Positions 7,003 to 15,497 of a stretch of DNA of 35,263 nucleotides are shown one piece after another (the stretch's first letter is position 1; the number at the start of each line of letters is the position of its first letter). The translations under genes and the position numbers were made by a program. The notes under the pieces are model-generated. The model did not search any database and was not told where the DNA came from. It saw only the letters and a program-made list of their open reading frames with translations. Source of the stretch: Acidimicrobiales bacterium (GTDB taxonomy: Bacteria; Actinomycetota; Acidimicrobiia; Acidimicrobiales; SHLQ01); assembly GCA_020629375.1 (NCBI GenBank), contig JAHDDK010000039.1, forward strand, positions 1 through 35,263, given 5' to 3'.

Positions 7003-7758
7003 ATGTCCCTGGTCTGCTTCGCCTCGCAGAAGGGCTCACCCGGAACGACACTCACCGCACTGACGGTGGCAGCAGCATGGCCCGGCGCAGGTGAGCACCG
7101 TCGAGTGTTCGTCGAAGCCGATCGAGCCGGCGGCGCACTCGCGCTCCGCTACGGGATCGGCACCGAACCCGGCCTGCTCACCCTTGCTGCTGCCGTGCGA
7201 AGTGATCCGGCAGTCGACCTGCGAGCTCACGCTCAACCCGTCCCCGGCGGACTCCCAGCGGTCATCGGCCCAGACTCGCCAGCGCAGGTCGAAGCCACGC
7301 TCGCTGCCGCCGGCGACTCTCTCGGGAAGTGGCTCGGTGAGCAAGACGGCACGGTCATTGCCGACATCGGCAGATTCGAATCGACCGGGACCGCTCACCC
7401 CTTCATCGCACACGCCACAACAGTTGCCGTGGTGGCCCGTCCCGTCGCCGAACAGCTACAACCTGCGGTCCATACAATCAGGCGGCTGGGGCTCGAGACG
7501 GATCGAGTCGGCTGGGTCCTGATCGGCGACCAGCCACACGGTGTCGCCGAAGTCGAAGCCTCCTTCAACATCCCGGTGCTCGGCGTCGTTGCATCTGACC
7601 GGCGGACCGCCGATGCCCTCTCGACCGGGAACGGAGGGCGCCGAGTCGACAAGTCAGCCCTCGTACGAAGCTCAGCGACGCTCGCCGAGGCGCTCGCTGA
7701 GCGACAGCCCGCCATCGGATCCTCGACGAGCGCCGACTTGAACGGGGTGAGCGCATGA
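7003..7758 (+). CDS. CpaE/MinD-like protein with a degenerate P-loop
   Basis: 251 residues. The ParA/MinD fold is seen in SQKGSPGTT near the N-terminus, VFVEADRAGGALALRYG (Walker A' region), TVIADIGRFE (Walker B), VAVVARP and VGWVLIGDQP. The deviant Walker A keeps the first Lys (KGS) but the phosphate-binding Lys before the Thr pair is replaced (PGTT in place of xGKT), so ATPase activity is doubtful. In Tad systems CpaE/TadZ places the apparatus at a cell site. ATG at 7003 is preferred because GGGAGG sits 8 nt upstream; a GTG at 6997 overlapping the previous stop is possible. Confidence 0.85.
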   Translation: MSLVCFASQKGSPGTTLTALTVAAAWPGAGEHRRVFVEADRAGGALALRYGIGTEPGLLTLAAAVRSDPAVDLRAHAQPVPGGLPAVIGPDSPAQVEATLAAAGDSLGKWLGEQDGTVIADIGRFESTGTAHPFIAHATTVAVVARPVAEQLQPAVHTIRRLGLETDRVGWVLIGDQPHGVAEVEASFNIPVLGVVASDRRTADALSTGNGGRRVDKSALVRSSATLAEALAERQPAIGSSTSADLNGVSA

Positions 7759-9068
7759 CGACCCGCCATCACACGTCCGATGCTGTTCGACAGGTCGTCG
7801 GCGAACGGCTCACCGAACTCGTTGCCCAGGCGGAGCTCCATGAAGGGCGATCGATCGACGGTGAGGACCGCCGGATGCTCGCCCGCAAGCTGATCCGAGA
7901 CGAACTCCAACGTCTTGACGCCGAGCAGATCCGGCGAGGCGAGACCCCAATCGACGAGAGCGACCGAAGCGCAGTCACCCGAGCAGTGCTCGACGAGCTG
8001 TTCGCCCTCGGCCGGATCCAGCAATACATCGACGACCCGTCGATCTCCGACATCGTCATCAACGGCCACGACACGGTGTGGATCACCCACCGCAACGGCA
8101 TGAAGACGCAGGGCGAGCCCGTGGCCGACTCCGACGAGCATCTGATCGAACTCATCCAGACGGCGGCACGCCGGGGCCGCTCCGAACACCGCTGGGACCC
8201 TGCCAGCCCTCGCCTCGACCTTCAGCTCCCATCGGGCGACCGCCTCAACGCCATCGCCTGGGTCTCGGGCCGGCCATCCATCTCCATCCGCCGCCACGAC
8301 TTCGACATCCACCGGCTCAAGCAGCTCATCGATCTCGGAACCATCAGCGAACCCCTCTTCCATCTCCTCAAGGCGATGGTGCTCGCCCGCTTCAACGTGA
8401 TCGTCGCAGGCGGTACTGGTGCTGGGAAGACCACGTTCATGCGCTGCCTCATCAACGAGATCCCGAGCGACGAACGCCTGATCACCGTCGAGGACTCACT
8501 CGAACTCGGCGTCGACCGCTTCCGTCATCTGCACCCCGATCACGTCGATCTCGAATCCCGTCCGGCGAACGTCGAAGGGGTCGGTGAGCTCGGGATGAAC
8601 GAACTCGCCATCAATGCGCTCCGTATGAATCCTGACCGACTCATCGTTGGAGAGGTACGTGGGGACGAGGCACTGACCCTCTTGTTGGCCTGCACCCAAG
8701 GCAACGACGGCGCGCTCTGCACAATCCACGCGGACTCATCCGAAGGCGTGTTCGGGCGCCTCCAGATGTACCTGGCGATGACGAGGGAACGCTTCGAACC
8801 GGCGGCGGCGAACCTCCTCGTCTCCCAAGGCATCGACGCCGTGGTCCACATCTCCCAGCTCCCGAACCACCAGCGCGTCGTCACGTCCGTACGCGAGATC
8901 GTCGGCGCGGAAGGAGACCTCGTGGCCTCGAACGAGATCTACGGCCCCGACGAAACGGGTCGAGCCGAGCCTCGCTACGGGTTCAGCGCCCAACGGCTCG
9001 CTCGCCTCGAAGCCGCTGGGTTCGACAAGCGTTGGCTCGGCGCCCACGCCGGATGGAGGGCCGCATGA
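7755..9068 (+). CDS. cpaF: CpaF/TadA secretion ATPase (VirB11 family)
   Basis: 437 residues, typical for CpaF. It should drive pilin polymerisation at the cytoplasmic face with TadB and TadC. Visible motifs: Walker A GGTGAGKTT at 219-227, Asp box ITVEDSLEL at about 243-251, Walker B RLIVGEVRG at about 295-303, and His box CTIHADSS at about 322-329. The N-terminal domain (about 75-200) carries DPSISDIVINGHDTVWI and the Arg-rich PSISIRRHDF loop. It overlaps its neighbours by ATGA on both sides. No other VirB11 homologue is visible in the secretion operon at 20-25 kb. Confidence 0.95.
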   Translation: MTTRHHTSDAVRQVVGERLTELVAQAELHEGRSIDGEDRRMLARKLIRDELQRLDAEQIRRGETPIDESDRSAVTRAVLDELFALGRIQQYIDDPSISDIVINGHDTVWITHRNGMKTQGEPVADSDEHLIELIQTAARRGRSEHRWDPASPRLDLQLPSGDRLNAIAWVSGRPSISIRRHDFDIHRLKQLIDLGTISEPLFHLLKAMVLARFNVIVAGGTGAGKTTFMRCLINEIPSDERLITVEDSLELGVDRFRHLHPDHVDLESRPANVEGVGELGMNELAINALRMNPDRLIVGEVRGDEALTLLLACTQGNDGALCTIHADSSEGVFGRLQMYLAMTRERFEPAAANLLVSQGIDAVVHISQLPNHQRVVTSVREIVGAEGDLVASNEIYGPDETGRAEPRYGFSAQRLARLEAAGFDKRWLGAHAGWRAA

Positions 9069-9916
9069 TCGCGCTCGCCAGCATCGCAATCGGAGCCGGG
9101 GTCGGACTCGGCGTCCTCCTCGTTGTGCAAGGCATCCGAGGGCGCAACATCCTCGGCCCGAGCAATGACGTCTCGATCGCCGATGCGGCGACGTACCTCC
9201 CGTGGGTTGCCGGGGCAATGATCGCGGCGCTGGTCGTCCTGAGCGTCACCGGATGGCCGGTCGCCGCCATCGCAGCGATGACGGGCGTCGGCTCCGTGGC
9301 CATCCGCCGCTCCCGTGCCTCCGACAACCACAACACGGTCGCCAGGACCGAAGCGATCGCGTCCTGGACCGAAATGATTCGGGACAACATGGCGGGCGCT
9401 GCCGGACTCGAGCAAGCACTTATGGCAGCGAGCCAGGTTGCACCAGCAGCGATCAGGCCAGAGGTTCGACGGTTCTCTCGCCGCCTCGATGACCAACCGC
9501 TCGCCGAAGCACTCGCGCTCCTCGGCGAAGAACTCGACCACCCATCAGCCGATCTCGTCGTGGCCGCACTCAGCAACGCAGCCCGTATGGAAACACGCGA
9601 CCTCGGAGGGTTGCTCGGACGACTTGCCGATTCCATCCGAGGTGACGTTCGCATGCGTCTGCGTGTCGAGGTCGGCCGAGCCCGCATCCGAACCTCAGCA
9701 CGCATCGTCATGGCCGTGACCGTGCTGACTGCACTGTTCATCTTCGTGTTCTCTCGGGAACTCCTCGCCGTCTACGACTCGCCAGCCGGCCAGGCGTGGC
9801 TGGTCATGGTGTTGGGCGTCTTCGTTCTTGGCGCCTGGCTCCTCGATCGCTTCAGCCAGATCGACATGCCGGAGCGGTTCACCGCCCGACGAGTCCAGAA
9901 CGGGAGAGCGCAGTGA
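9065..9916 (+). CDS. tadB: TadB-like inner-membrane platform protein (T2SSF domain)
   Basis: 283 residues from the ATG at 9065, which overlaps the cpaF stop. N-terminal membrane segments lie at about 2-22 and 46-78, and a cytoplasmic T2SSF/GspF region at about 92-205, including MIRDNMAGAAGLEQAL. Two C-terminal helices lie at about 211-230 and 244-262. It forms the platform of the Tad machine with TadC and turns with the CpaF ATPase. A longer frame from 9032 is not preferred because it would run well into cpaF. Confidence 0.9.
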   Translation: MIALASIAIGAGVGLGVLLVVQGIRGRNILGPSNDVSIADAATYLPWVAGAMIAALVVLSVTGWPVAAIAAMTGVGSVAIRRSRASDNHNTVARTEAIASWTEMIRDNMAGAAGLEQALMAASQVAPAAIRPEVRRFSRRLDDQPLAEALALLGEELDHPSADLVVAALSNAARMETRDLGGLLGRLADSIRGDVRMRLRVEVGRARIRTSARIVMAVTVLTALFIFVFSRELLAVYDSPAGQAWLVMVLGVFVLGAWLLDRFSQIDMPERFTARRVQNGRAQ

Positions 9917-10851
9917 GTGGCGCAATGCTGATGATGATCGTCGCTAGTGGTGTCGGTTTCGGTGTCTGGACCGTCGGTCGAGCCGTGCGCCCTCGCCCCA
10001 CCCCGCTAGCGACAACGATCCGCTCCGTTCGGCAACCCGGGGTCTCGCTGCTCGAGCAGGACGGCAGGCCGAACGAGCTTGCGAGCGGCCTCAGTGAGAC
10101 TGCCAGCCGGGTCCTCGCAACTCTCGGTCTTGGCCAAAGCGAGGCGCTCGCAGCTCAGCTCCGAATCCTCGACAAGCCACCCGAGCGCCATGCGTTCGAG
10201 AAGCTCCTCGCGGCCACCGCCGGTCTCTCGCTCCCGCTGCTCGCAGGAGCGGCTCTCGTGGTCGGAGGGGTCAGCGTCAATCCGGCGGTGATCATCATTA
10301 CGACCGCAGTGCTCGCTGTGGGCGGGTTCTTCTACCCCGACCTGCCGCTGTCGGAACAGGTCGAGAAGCGGCAGCAAGCGTTCCGGCACGCACTGTCGAG
10401 CTGGCTCGACCTCGTCACCATCATCCTCGCCGGAGGTGGCGGCATCGAGACCGCCTTGACCGGAGCGGCCGATGCCGGAGACGGCTGGGCCTTCGACGAA
10501 CTCCGTCGGGCACTCCGCAGAGCTGAGCTCACTGGGCGGACCCCTTGGGAGGTCCTCGACGAGCTCGGCGCCACGCTCCAGATCACCGAACTGTCCGAAC
10601 TGGCTGCGTCGGTCAGCCTCGCTGGAGGGCAGGGAGCGAAGATCCGCCAGTCGCTCGCCGCGAAGGCCGATGCACTTCGGGCTCAGCAGGCGGCCGACAT
10701 CGAAACGAACGCCGAGGAGCGCACCGAGAAGATGATCGTCCCCGTGACCGTCATGGTCATCGGGCTCACGCTCTTCATCGGATTTGGCGCCATCGACGCC
10801 ATCAGCACCGACGGCGGCGCCACCTATGCACCTACGACGGAGGCGCCATGA
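9913..10851 (+). CDS. tadC: TadC-like inner-membrane platform protein (T2SSF domain)
   Basis: 312 residues with GTG start at 9913 in a GTGA overlap with tadB and GGGAG about 6 nt upstream; ATG at 9925 is an alternative. Membrane helices lie at about 3-18, 95-140 (two), and 280-298. The T2SSF region (about 148-275) contains LVTIILAGGGGIETALTGAAD and the paired downstream part with LAASVSLAGGQGAKIRQSL, and ERTEKMIVPVTVMVIG leads into the last helix. Partner of TadB in the pilus platform. Confidence 0.9.
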   Translation: MSGAMLMMIVASGVGFGVWTVGRAVRPRPTPLATTIRSVRQPGVSLLEQDGRPNELASGLSETASRVLATLGLGQSEALAAQLRILDKPPERHAFEKLLAATAGLSLPLLAGAALVVGGVSVNPAVIIITTAVLAVGGFFYPDLPLSEQVEKRQQAFRHALSSWLDLVTIILAGGGGIETALTGAADAGDGWAFDELRRALRRAELTGRTPWEVLDELGATLQITELSELAASVSLAGGQGAKIRQSLAAKADALRAQQAADIETNAEERTEKMIVPVTVMVIGLTLFIGFGAIDAISTDGGATYAPTTEAP

Positions 10852-10894
10852 CGCACCTCGGTCAGAGATCCAACCAAAGAGAAAGGAGCAACTC

Positions 10895-11122
10895 ATGGAG
10901 TTGCTGAAGAGCTACGTCGAGTTCGTACAACTCGCCGTGGAGTACAACCTGCACCGAGCAGGCATCGACGTTCGAGACGAACGAGGAGCCGTGTCCACGG
11001 AGATGGCAGTGGTGATTGCTGCGATGGTCGCCATCGCCGTCGTTGTGGGCGGGATCCTGCTGACAAAGGCGCAGAGCAACGCGAACAACATCCCGGACAC
11101 GGTCCAGCCGCCCGCTCCGTGA
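10895..11122 (+). CDS. Flp-type pilin-like protein
   Basis: 75 residues; AAAGGAG at 10882-10888 gives a strong ribosome site, the best in the operon, which fits an abundant product. A 31-residue leader ends in ERG, followed by the type IVb processing signature: G then AVSTE, with Glu at mature position 5, and a hydrophobic helix MAVVIAAMVAIAVVVGGILL. The mature form would be about 44 residues, the size of Flp pilins. It is therefore the best candidate for the major pilin. The long leader is unusual for Flp. Confidence 0.8.
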   Translation: MELLKSYVEFVQLAVEYNLHRAGIDVRDERGAVSTEMAVVIAAMVAIAVVVGGILLTKAQSNANNIPDTVQPPAP

Positions 11123-11562
11123 TGCCGGAGCGACCGATGAGCGAAGCCGCGAGGGGCCGACCCTCGCAACGGTCAGCGCGCCTGAGCGGCGAGGCGGGAG
11201 TCACCTCGACCGAGGTCGCCATTGTCATGCCGACCGTGCTCGTGCTCATCATGCTCATCTTCCAGGTCGGACTGTTCTGGCACGCCAAGCAATCCGCCGA
11301 CGTCGCAGCAGAGGAAGCAGTCGAAGCGGCGCAGCTCGCCGACGCAACTGAACAAGACGGCGTCGTCGGAGCCGAGGCGATCCTCAACCAGGCCGGCAAC
11401 CTCCGAGACGCACGCATCTCCGTCGATCGCAACGCAGCCACCGGCACCGTGACCGTGACCGTGTCGGGCGCCGCCCCAGCGATCGTCCCGTTCGGAAACT
11501 GGCGAGTCGAAGCCCAAGCCCAGGGGTCGATCGAACGGTTCATTCCGGCAGGAGAACGATGA
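11122..11562 (+). CDS. tadE: TadE-like pseudopilin
   Basis: 146 residues from ATG 11122, which overlaps the previous stop (TGATG). ATG 11137 has the better Shine-Dalgarno (GGAG, 7-nt spacing) and may be the true start. The processing site is GEAG followed by VTSTE (Glu at +5) and a hydrophobic helix IVMPTVLVLIMLIFQVGLFWHA, with the following AAEEAVEAAQ helix typical of TadE. The C-terminal half is beta-rich (GTVTVTVSGAAPAIVPF). Minor pilins of this family are cleaved by the prepilin peptidase and are needed for pilus formation. Confidence 0.85.
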   Translation: MPERPMSEAARGRPSQRSARLSGEAGVTSTEVAIVMPTVLVLIMLIFQVGLFWHAKQSADVAAEEAVEAAQLADATEQDGVVGAEAILNQAGNLRDARISVDRNAATGTVTVTVSGAAPAIVPFGNWRVEAQAQGSIERFIPAGER

Positions 11563-11981
11563 CCGTCAACACCAACGAGCGAGGCGCCGTCGCCACAGAG
11601 TTCGCCGTCGTGATGGCAGTGATCCTCCTCAGCTTCTTCGCGCTCGCCATCTACGGAGGCAGAGTCGTACAGGCCGAGAACGACGTGCAGAGCGCGGCAC
11701 ACGAGGCCGCCCGTGCCGCAAGCCTGCAGGGAACCCCAGCCGGAGCCGTGGCCGCCGCCCAACAAGTCGTAGCAGCGAACCTCGAGCGATCGGGAGTCGC
11801 GTGCGGTCCCGGACCCACGGTCGGAGTGGACACATCGCGCTTCGGCCCAGGCGGCCAAGTCACCGTCACAGTGACCTGCTCCGCATCCTTCGGCGACGTC
11901 GGAAGTCTCGGGGTCGCAGACGCCCAGGCATTCACCGCATCAGCGACCGAAGTCATCGACACCTACCGGAGCGGCTCGTGA
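11559..11981 (+). CDS. TadE/TadF-like pseudopilin
   Basis: 140 residues with an ATGA overlap with the preceding gene. Short leader MTVNTNERG, then AVATE (Glu +5) and a hydrophobic helix FAVVMAVILLSFFALAIYGG. A helix with AAHEAARAASL repeats follows, then a beta-rich C-terminus with two Cys (VACGPGP and VTVTCSASF) that may form a disulfide outside the cell. A paralogue of the preceding protein by pattern. Confidence 0.86.
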   Translation: MTVNTNERGAVATEFAVVMAVILLSFFALAIYGGRVVQAENDVQSAAHEAARAASLQGTPAGAVAAAQQVVAANLERSGVACGPGPTVGVDTSRFGPGGQVTVTVTCSASFGDVGSLGVADAQAFTASATEVIDTYRSGS

Positions 11982-12370
11982 GAGGTCCCGACAGCGAACG
12001 CGGATCGGTCTCGATCCTCATGGCCGCACTCGGACTCGCCCTGCTCATGGCCACCGGCCTTGCAGTGGACGGCGGCCGAAAGCTCGGCGCCCTGAGCGAC
12101 GCACGCAACATCGCCGACAACGCAGCCCGAGCCGGAGCACAGATGGTGGACGCAGCCGCCTACCGATCCACCGGAGAACCGATCCTCGACCCCGTCGCAG
12201 CATCCCAGCGAGCGATCGCATTCCTCGCCGAACAAGGCCACACCGGCACGGTCAGCGTGGCCGGATCCACCGTCACCGTGACCGTCACGATCACCGTCGA
12301 CCCCACCTTCCTTCCCGGCCGAATGTCGGCTTCGGCAACCGAATCAGCAAGCGCAACGGCAGGACCCTGA
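11978..12370 (+). CDS. TadG-like pilus protein
   Basis: 130 residues with GTG start at 11978 in a GTGA overlap. The N-terminus ERGSVSILMAALGLALLMATGLAVDGG is the pattern of TadG/Tad-domain proteins: a pilin-like helix but no Glu at +5 (SVSIL), so it may be anchored rather than processed. ARNIADNAARAGAQ is the usual helix after the membrane segment, and the C-terminus is beta-rich. A longer upstream frame from 11801 is a shadow of the previous gene. Confidence 0.82.
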   Translation: MRGPDSERGSVSILMAALGLALLMATGLAVDGGRKLGALSDARNIADNAARAGAQMVDAAAYRSTGEPILDPVAASQRAIAFLAEQGHTGTVSVAGSTVTVTVTITVDPTFLPGRMSASATESASATAGP

Positions 12371-12371
12371 C

Positions 12372-15300
12372 ATGCAACGTCTCACCGACTTCACCAAAGG
12401 ACTCAGCGGCCTCTTAGTCGCCGGCGCACTGATCGGCGGCATCCCCTACCTGCTCGCACGCTTCATCGGCTGGCCCCTGCCGAGCGAGACAGTCCCGATC
12501 GACACCATCAGGCGACACCTCGCCGCCGGCGACATCCCAGACGTCTTCCTGCTCAAGACCGTCGCCATCATCGTGTGGCTTGCGTGGGCCCAGCTCGCCG
12601 TCGCGGTCGTGGCCGAGTACGTCGGCATCATCCGGGGTCGAGCACCTATCAGCGTTCCGACCTTTCCGGCCTTCCGCATCCTCGCCGCCAAGCTCGCAAC
12701 CTGGACGACGCTGGTCGTCAGCGCACTCGGGCCGATCAAACCCGTCGCTGCAGCCCCGCTCGTTCCGGTCACCGCGACCACGATCGTCGTTCCGACGGCA
12801 GCCGCAGCCGGCACGGCCTACCACGCTCCGGAGCCTGTCGAACTCGGCGAGGCAATCGCCGACGGCGTCTACATCGTCGAGCGAGGCGACGGCTGGTGGG
12901 ACGTCGCAGACCAGCTGCTCGGCGATGGGATGCGCTGGAGCGAGATCCGGGCAATCAACATCGGCCGCACGATGCCGGACGGAATGGTCATCGCACAGGC
13001 CACCGAGGAACTCCGACCGAACTGGCAGCTCGCGGTGCCGATCGACGCGGAGCCTGCACTCCTGTCCAAGGCGACGGTGGGGGAGTCGGAGGTGCCGCAG
13101 ACGGTGATCGTCGAGCCGGGAGATCACTTCTGGGCCATCGCCGAGACGACCCTCGCTGAGGCCTGGGGACGAGCGCCATCGGACAGCGAGATCACACGCT
13201 TCTGGGCAGATCTCATCGAGCTCAACAGAGCAGCGCTCCTGCCCCCGGAAGATCCGAACCTCATCTACCCGGAGCAGCAGTTCACGCTGCCGGCTGTTCC
13301 ATCGGACCCTCGGGGTGCACCCGACCTGAACGGCTCGGCGCCGGTCGAGCCGCCTCCGGTCGAGGTCGCCGAGCGCCCCGATCCAGCACAGGCCCCGGCG
13401 TCTGTACCAGTCGAACCCGAAGACGGATCCGCAGAGCACACTGCTGTCGAGACCGCCACGGTCGATCAGCGTGCTGCGGTTGTGCCGCCATCGGTTTCCG
13501 CTGCAGCCGAGGACTCGCCAAGCCGCATCGACGAACAAGTGCGCTCGGTCGGCTTGATCGCCGGAGCATCCGCGCTGGTGGGTGGGCTTCTTCTCTATTC
13601 GCTGCGCCGACTCCGGCGGGTACAGGCGGCGCGCCGTCGTCCGGGAACGATCACCGACCCGCCACGCTCGAGCGCTGTCGACTTCGAGCAGCGGATCCGT
13701 GCTGTTGCAGTCGATGGCGAAGACGTCCGCTATCTCGCAGCCGTCAACACCTACCTGAGTCACAAGCTGGAGACGTCAGGGACGCCGATGCCGAACATCG
13801 TCGTTGCACGGGCCGGACAACACGGCGTCGAGCTCCTTCTCGACGAGCCCTGCGAGCCCGTCGATGGCTTCGTTGCCGTGAACTCCGAACGCACTGTCTG
13901 GCGACTGAGTGCCGATCTCGACCCTCGAGCAATGGAGCGGCAGGCGGTCGACGCCCACCCGTTCGCCCCGGCACTGACGGTGCTGGGCACGTCCGAAGCA
14001 GGCAACGCACTCGTCGACCTCGAACACGTCGGCAGTCTCTCGGTCGAAGGAGATCCCGAGCGTGTTGCCGACTTCCTCCGAGGAGTCGTCGCATCGCTGT
14101 GTGCAGCCCCTTGGGCGACCCACGTCGAGGTCGTTGCGCTGGGCATCCGTGGACTCGAAGACGAGGACCTCAGCCGAGTACTGCAGCCCAGCGATCCATC
14201 AGAGTGGGTAGCGGCCACGGAGACGACGATGCGAAACGTCGCCACCAACCTCAGTCGCAGCCCTTACGAAGAGCGGGTCATGCACGGGGAGGTCTACCAC
14301 CCAACGGTCGTGGTTGTCGGCAGCGACACGAACCTGGCTGACGCTGCCTGTGCCCTCGCGGCTGTCGCAGACCTCGCCTATTCTCCCCTCGCCGTCGTGT
14401 CGGCTCATCCGCTCGCCAACGAGCATCGAGTCGTGATCGAGAACGACCAGGCGACGCTCGAACCACTCGGCCTCGCATTCGATCCCGTAGCGCTCGCTGC
14501 CACTGACCTCGCCGAGGTCGATCACTTACTCGCCAACGCATCGGACACAGGCGCGCGGCCACCGGCCGAAGACTGGGCGGCCGACGAGCCGGCTGTCGCT
14601 GCGAGTGGCTCCTCCGCCGAGGGCTCCGTGATTGACCTCACGGACGCCAGCACGGAAGTACCACCGGAGGGTGCAACGAAGGCCAGCAAGGCGACGATCG
14701 ACCGGATCGCAGAGATCCTGGCTCCGCAACCGATCGAGGTTCGGCTCCTTGGACGCAAACCCGAGATCGAAGGCCTCACTGCTGACGCCACACCGAAACT
14801 CGAAGCGATCATCGTCTACCTCGCCTTCCACCGAGAGGTAGTGAGCCAGCGGTTCCGAGAGGAGTTCTGGCCCGAATCCACGAGTCGTCAAGCCGCCGAC
14901 AATGCCGTCATGCGAACCCGTGGGCTTCTTGGCAACACCGACGCCGGGGAACAACGTCTGCAGTCGGCGCGGTCAACCAACAGCTACATCCTCAGCGACG
15001 ACGTCGGCCTCGACTGGCGCCGAGTCGAACTGCTCGTCGCCGAGGCCAAGAAGGCCGAGGGCGCCGACGAAGCCGCCTTCCTCGATGCCGCCTTGTCGCT
15101 GGTCGAGGGCCACGTCGCGGTCGACGCTCGCCCGGCCCACTACGCGTGGCTTCTGCGCGAGCCGACGATCTACACCCTCATCGAGACGACAATCGTCGAT
15201 GCCGCTCACCGACGAGGAGAGCTGGCACTCGCCAGCGGCGATGTGGCCAAAGCGCGCTGGGCCGCCGAGAAGGGCCTTGCAATCGTCGACGGTCAGGAAG

Positions 15301-15497
15301 CTATGTACCGCATGAAGATGAAGGCTGCATCCGACGCCGGCGACCTCGACGGCGTCAACGCCGCGTACCGGGAGGCCCAACGCGCGGCCGAGTCGTACGG
15401 CTACGACGACGAGGTTCAACCCGAGACTCAAGAGCTCTACGAGGACCTGACCTCGGTGCTCCGTTCCGGCACCCGGGCGTCGGACGGCGGACGCTAG
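12372..15497 (+). CDS. Membrane-spanning LysM protein with C-terminal winged-helix and BTAD domains
   Basis: 1041 residues, last gene of the Tad operon. Two N-terminal membrane helices (about 11-31 and 63-88) are followed by a first LysM-like module (about 166-225, YIVERGDGWWDVADQLLGDG), a second (about 243-307, VIVEPGDHFWAIAETTL), a Pro/Glu-rich linker, and a third membrane helix (about 394-411) ending in RRLRR, which is positive on the inside. A cytoplasmic part follows, with a winged-helix-like region (about 788-880, VSQRFREEFWPES) and a bacterial transcriptional activator domain (about 885-1035). The LysM parts should bind peptidoglycan outside while the BTAD half stays in the cytoplasm. 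This suggests a membrane-bound regulator or scaffold. Similar proteins are known beside actinobacterial Tad genes, with no settled role. Confidence 0.88.
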   Translation: MQRLTDFTKGLSGLLVAGALIGGIPYLLARFIGWPLPSETVPIDTIRRHLAAGDIPDVFLLKTVAIIVWLAWAQLAVAVVAEYVGIIRGRAPISVPTFPAFRILAAKLATWTTLVVSALGPIKPVAAAPLVPVTATTIVVPTAAAAGTAYHAPEPVELGEAIADGVYIVERGDGWWDVADQLLGDGMRWSEIRAINIGRTMPDGMVIAQATEELRPNWQLAVPIDAEPALLSKATVGESEVPQTVIVEPGDHFWAIAETTLAEAWGRAPSDSEITRFWADLIELNRAALLPPEDPNLIYPEQQFTLPAVPSDPRGAPDLNGSAPVEPPPVEVAERPDPAQAPASVPVEPEDGSAEHTAVETATVDQRAAVVPPSVSAAAEDSPSRIDEQVRSVGLIAGASALVGGLLLYSLRRLRRVQAARRRPGTITDPPRSSAVDFEQRIRAVAVDGEDVRYLAAVNTYLSHKLETSGTPMPNIVVARAGQHGVELLLDEPCEPVDGFVAVNSERTVWRLSADLDPRAMERQAVDAHPFAPALTVLGTSEAGNALVDLEHVGSLSVEGDPERVADFLRGVVASLCAAPWATHVEVVALGIRGLEDEDLSRVLQPSDPSEWVAATETTMRNVATNLSRSPYEERVMHGEVYHPTVVVVGSDTNLADAACALAAVADLAYSPLAVVSAHPLANEHRVVIENDQATLEPLGLAFDPVALAATDLAEVDHLLANASDTGARPPAEDWAADEPAVAASGSSAEGSVIDLTDASTEVPPEGATKASKATIDRIAEILAPQPIEVRLLGRKPEIEGLTADATPKLEAIIVYLAFHREVVSQRFREEFWPESTSRQAADNAVMRTRGLLGNTDAGEQRLQSARSTNSYILSDDVGLDWRRVELLVAEAKKAEGADEAAFLDAALSLVEGHVAVDARPAHYAWLLREPTIYTLIETTIVDAAHRRGELALASGDVAKARWAAEKGLAIVDGQEAMYRMKMKAASDAGDLDGVNAAYREAQRAAESYGYDDEVQPETQELYEDLTSVLRSGTRASDGGR

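Noticed and set aside
12414..13763. 449-residue minus-strand frame
   Set aside because: Antisense to the LysM-BTAD gene, Arg/Cys-rich, no domains.
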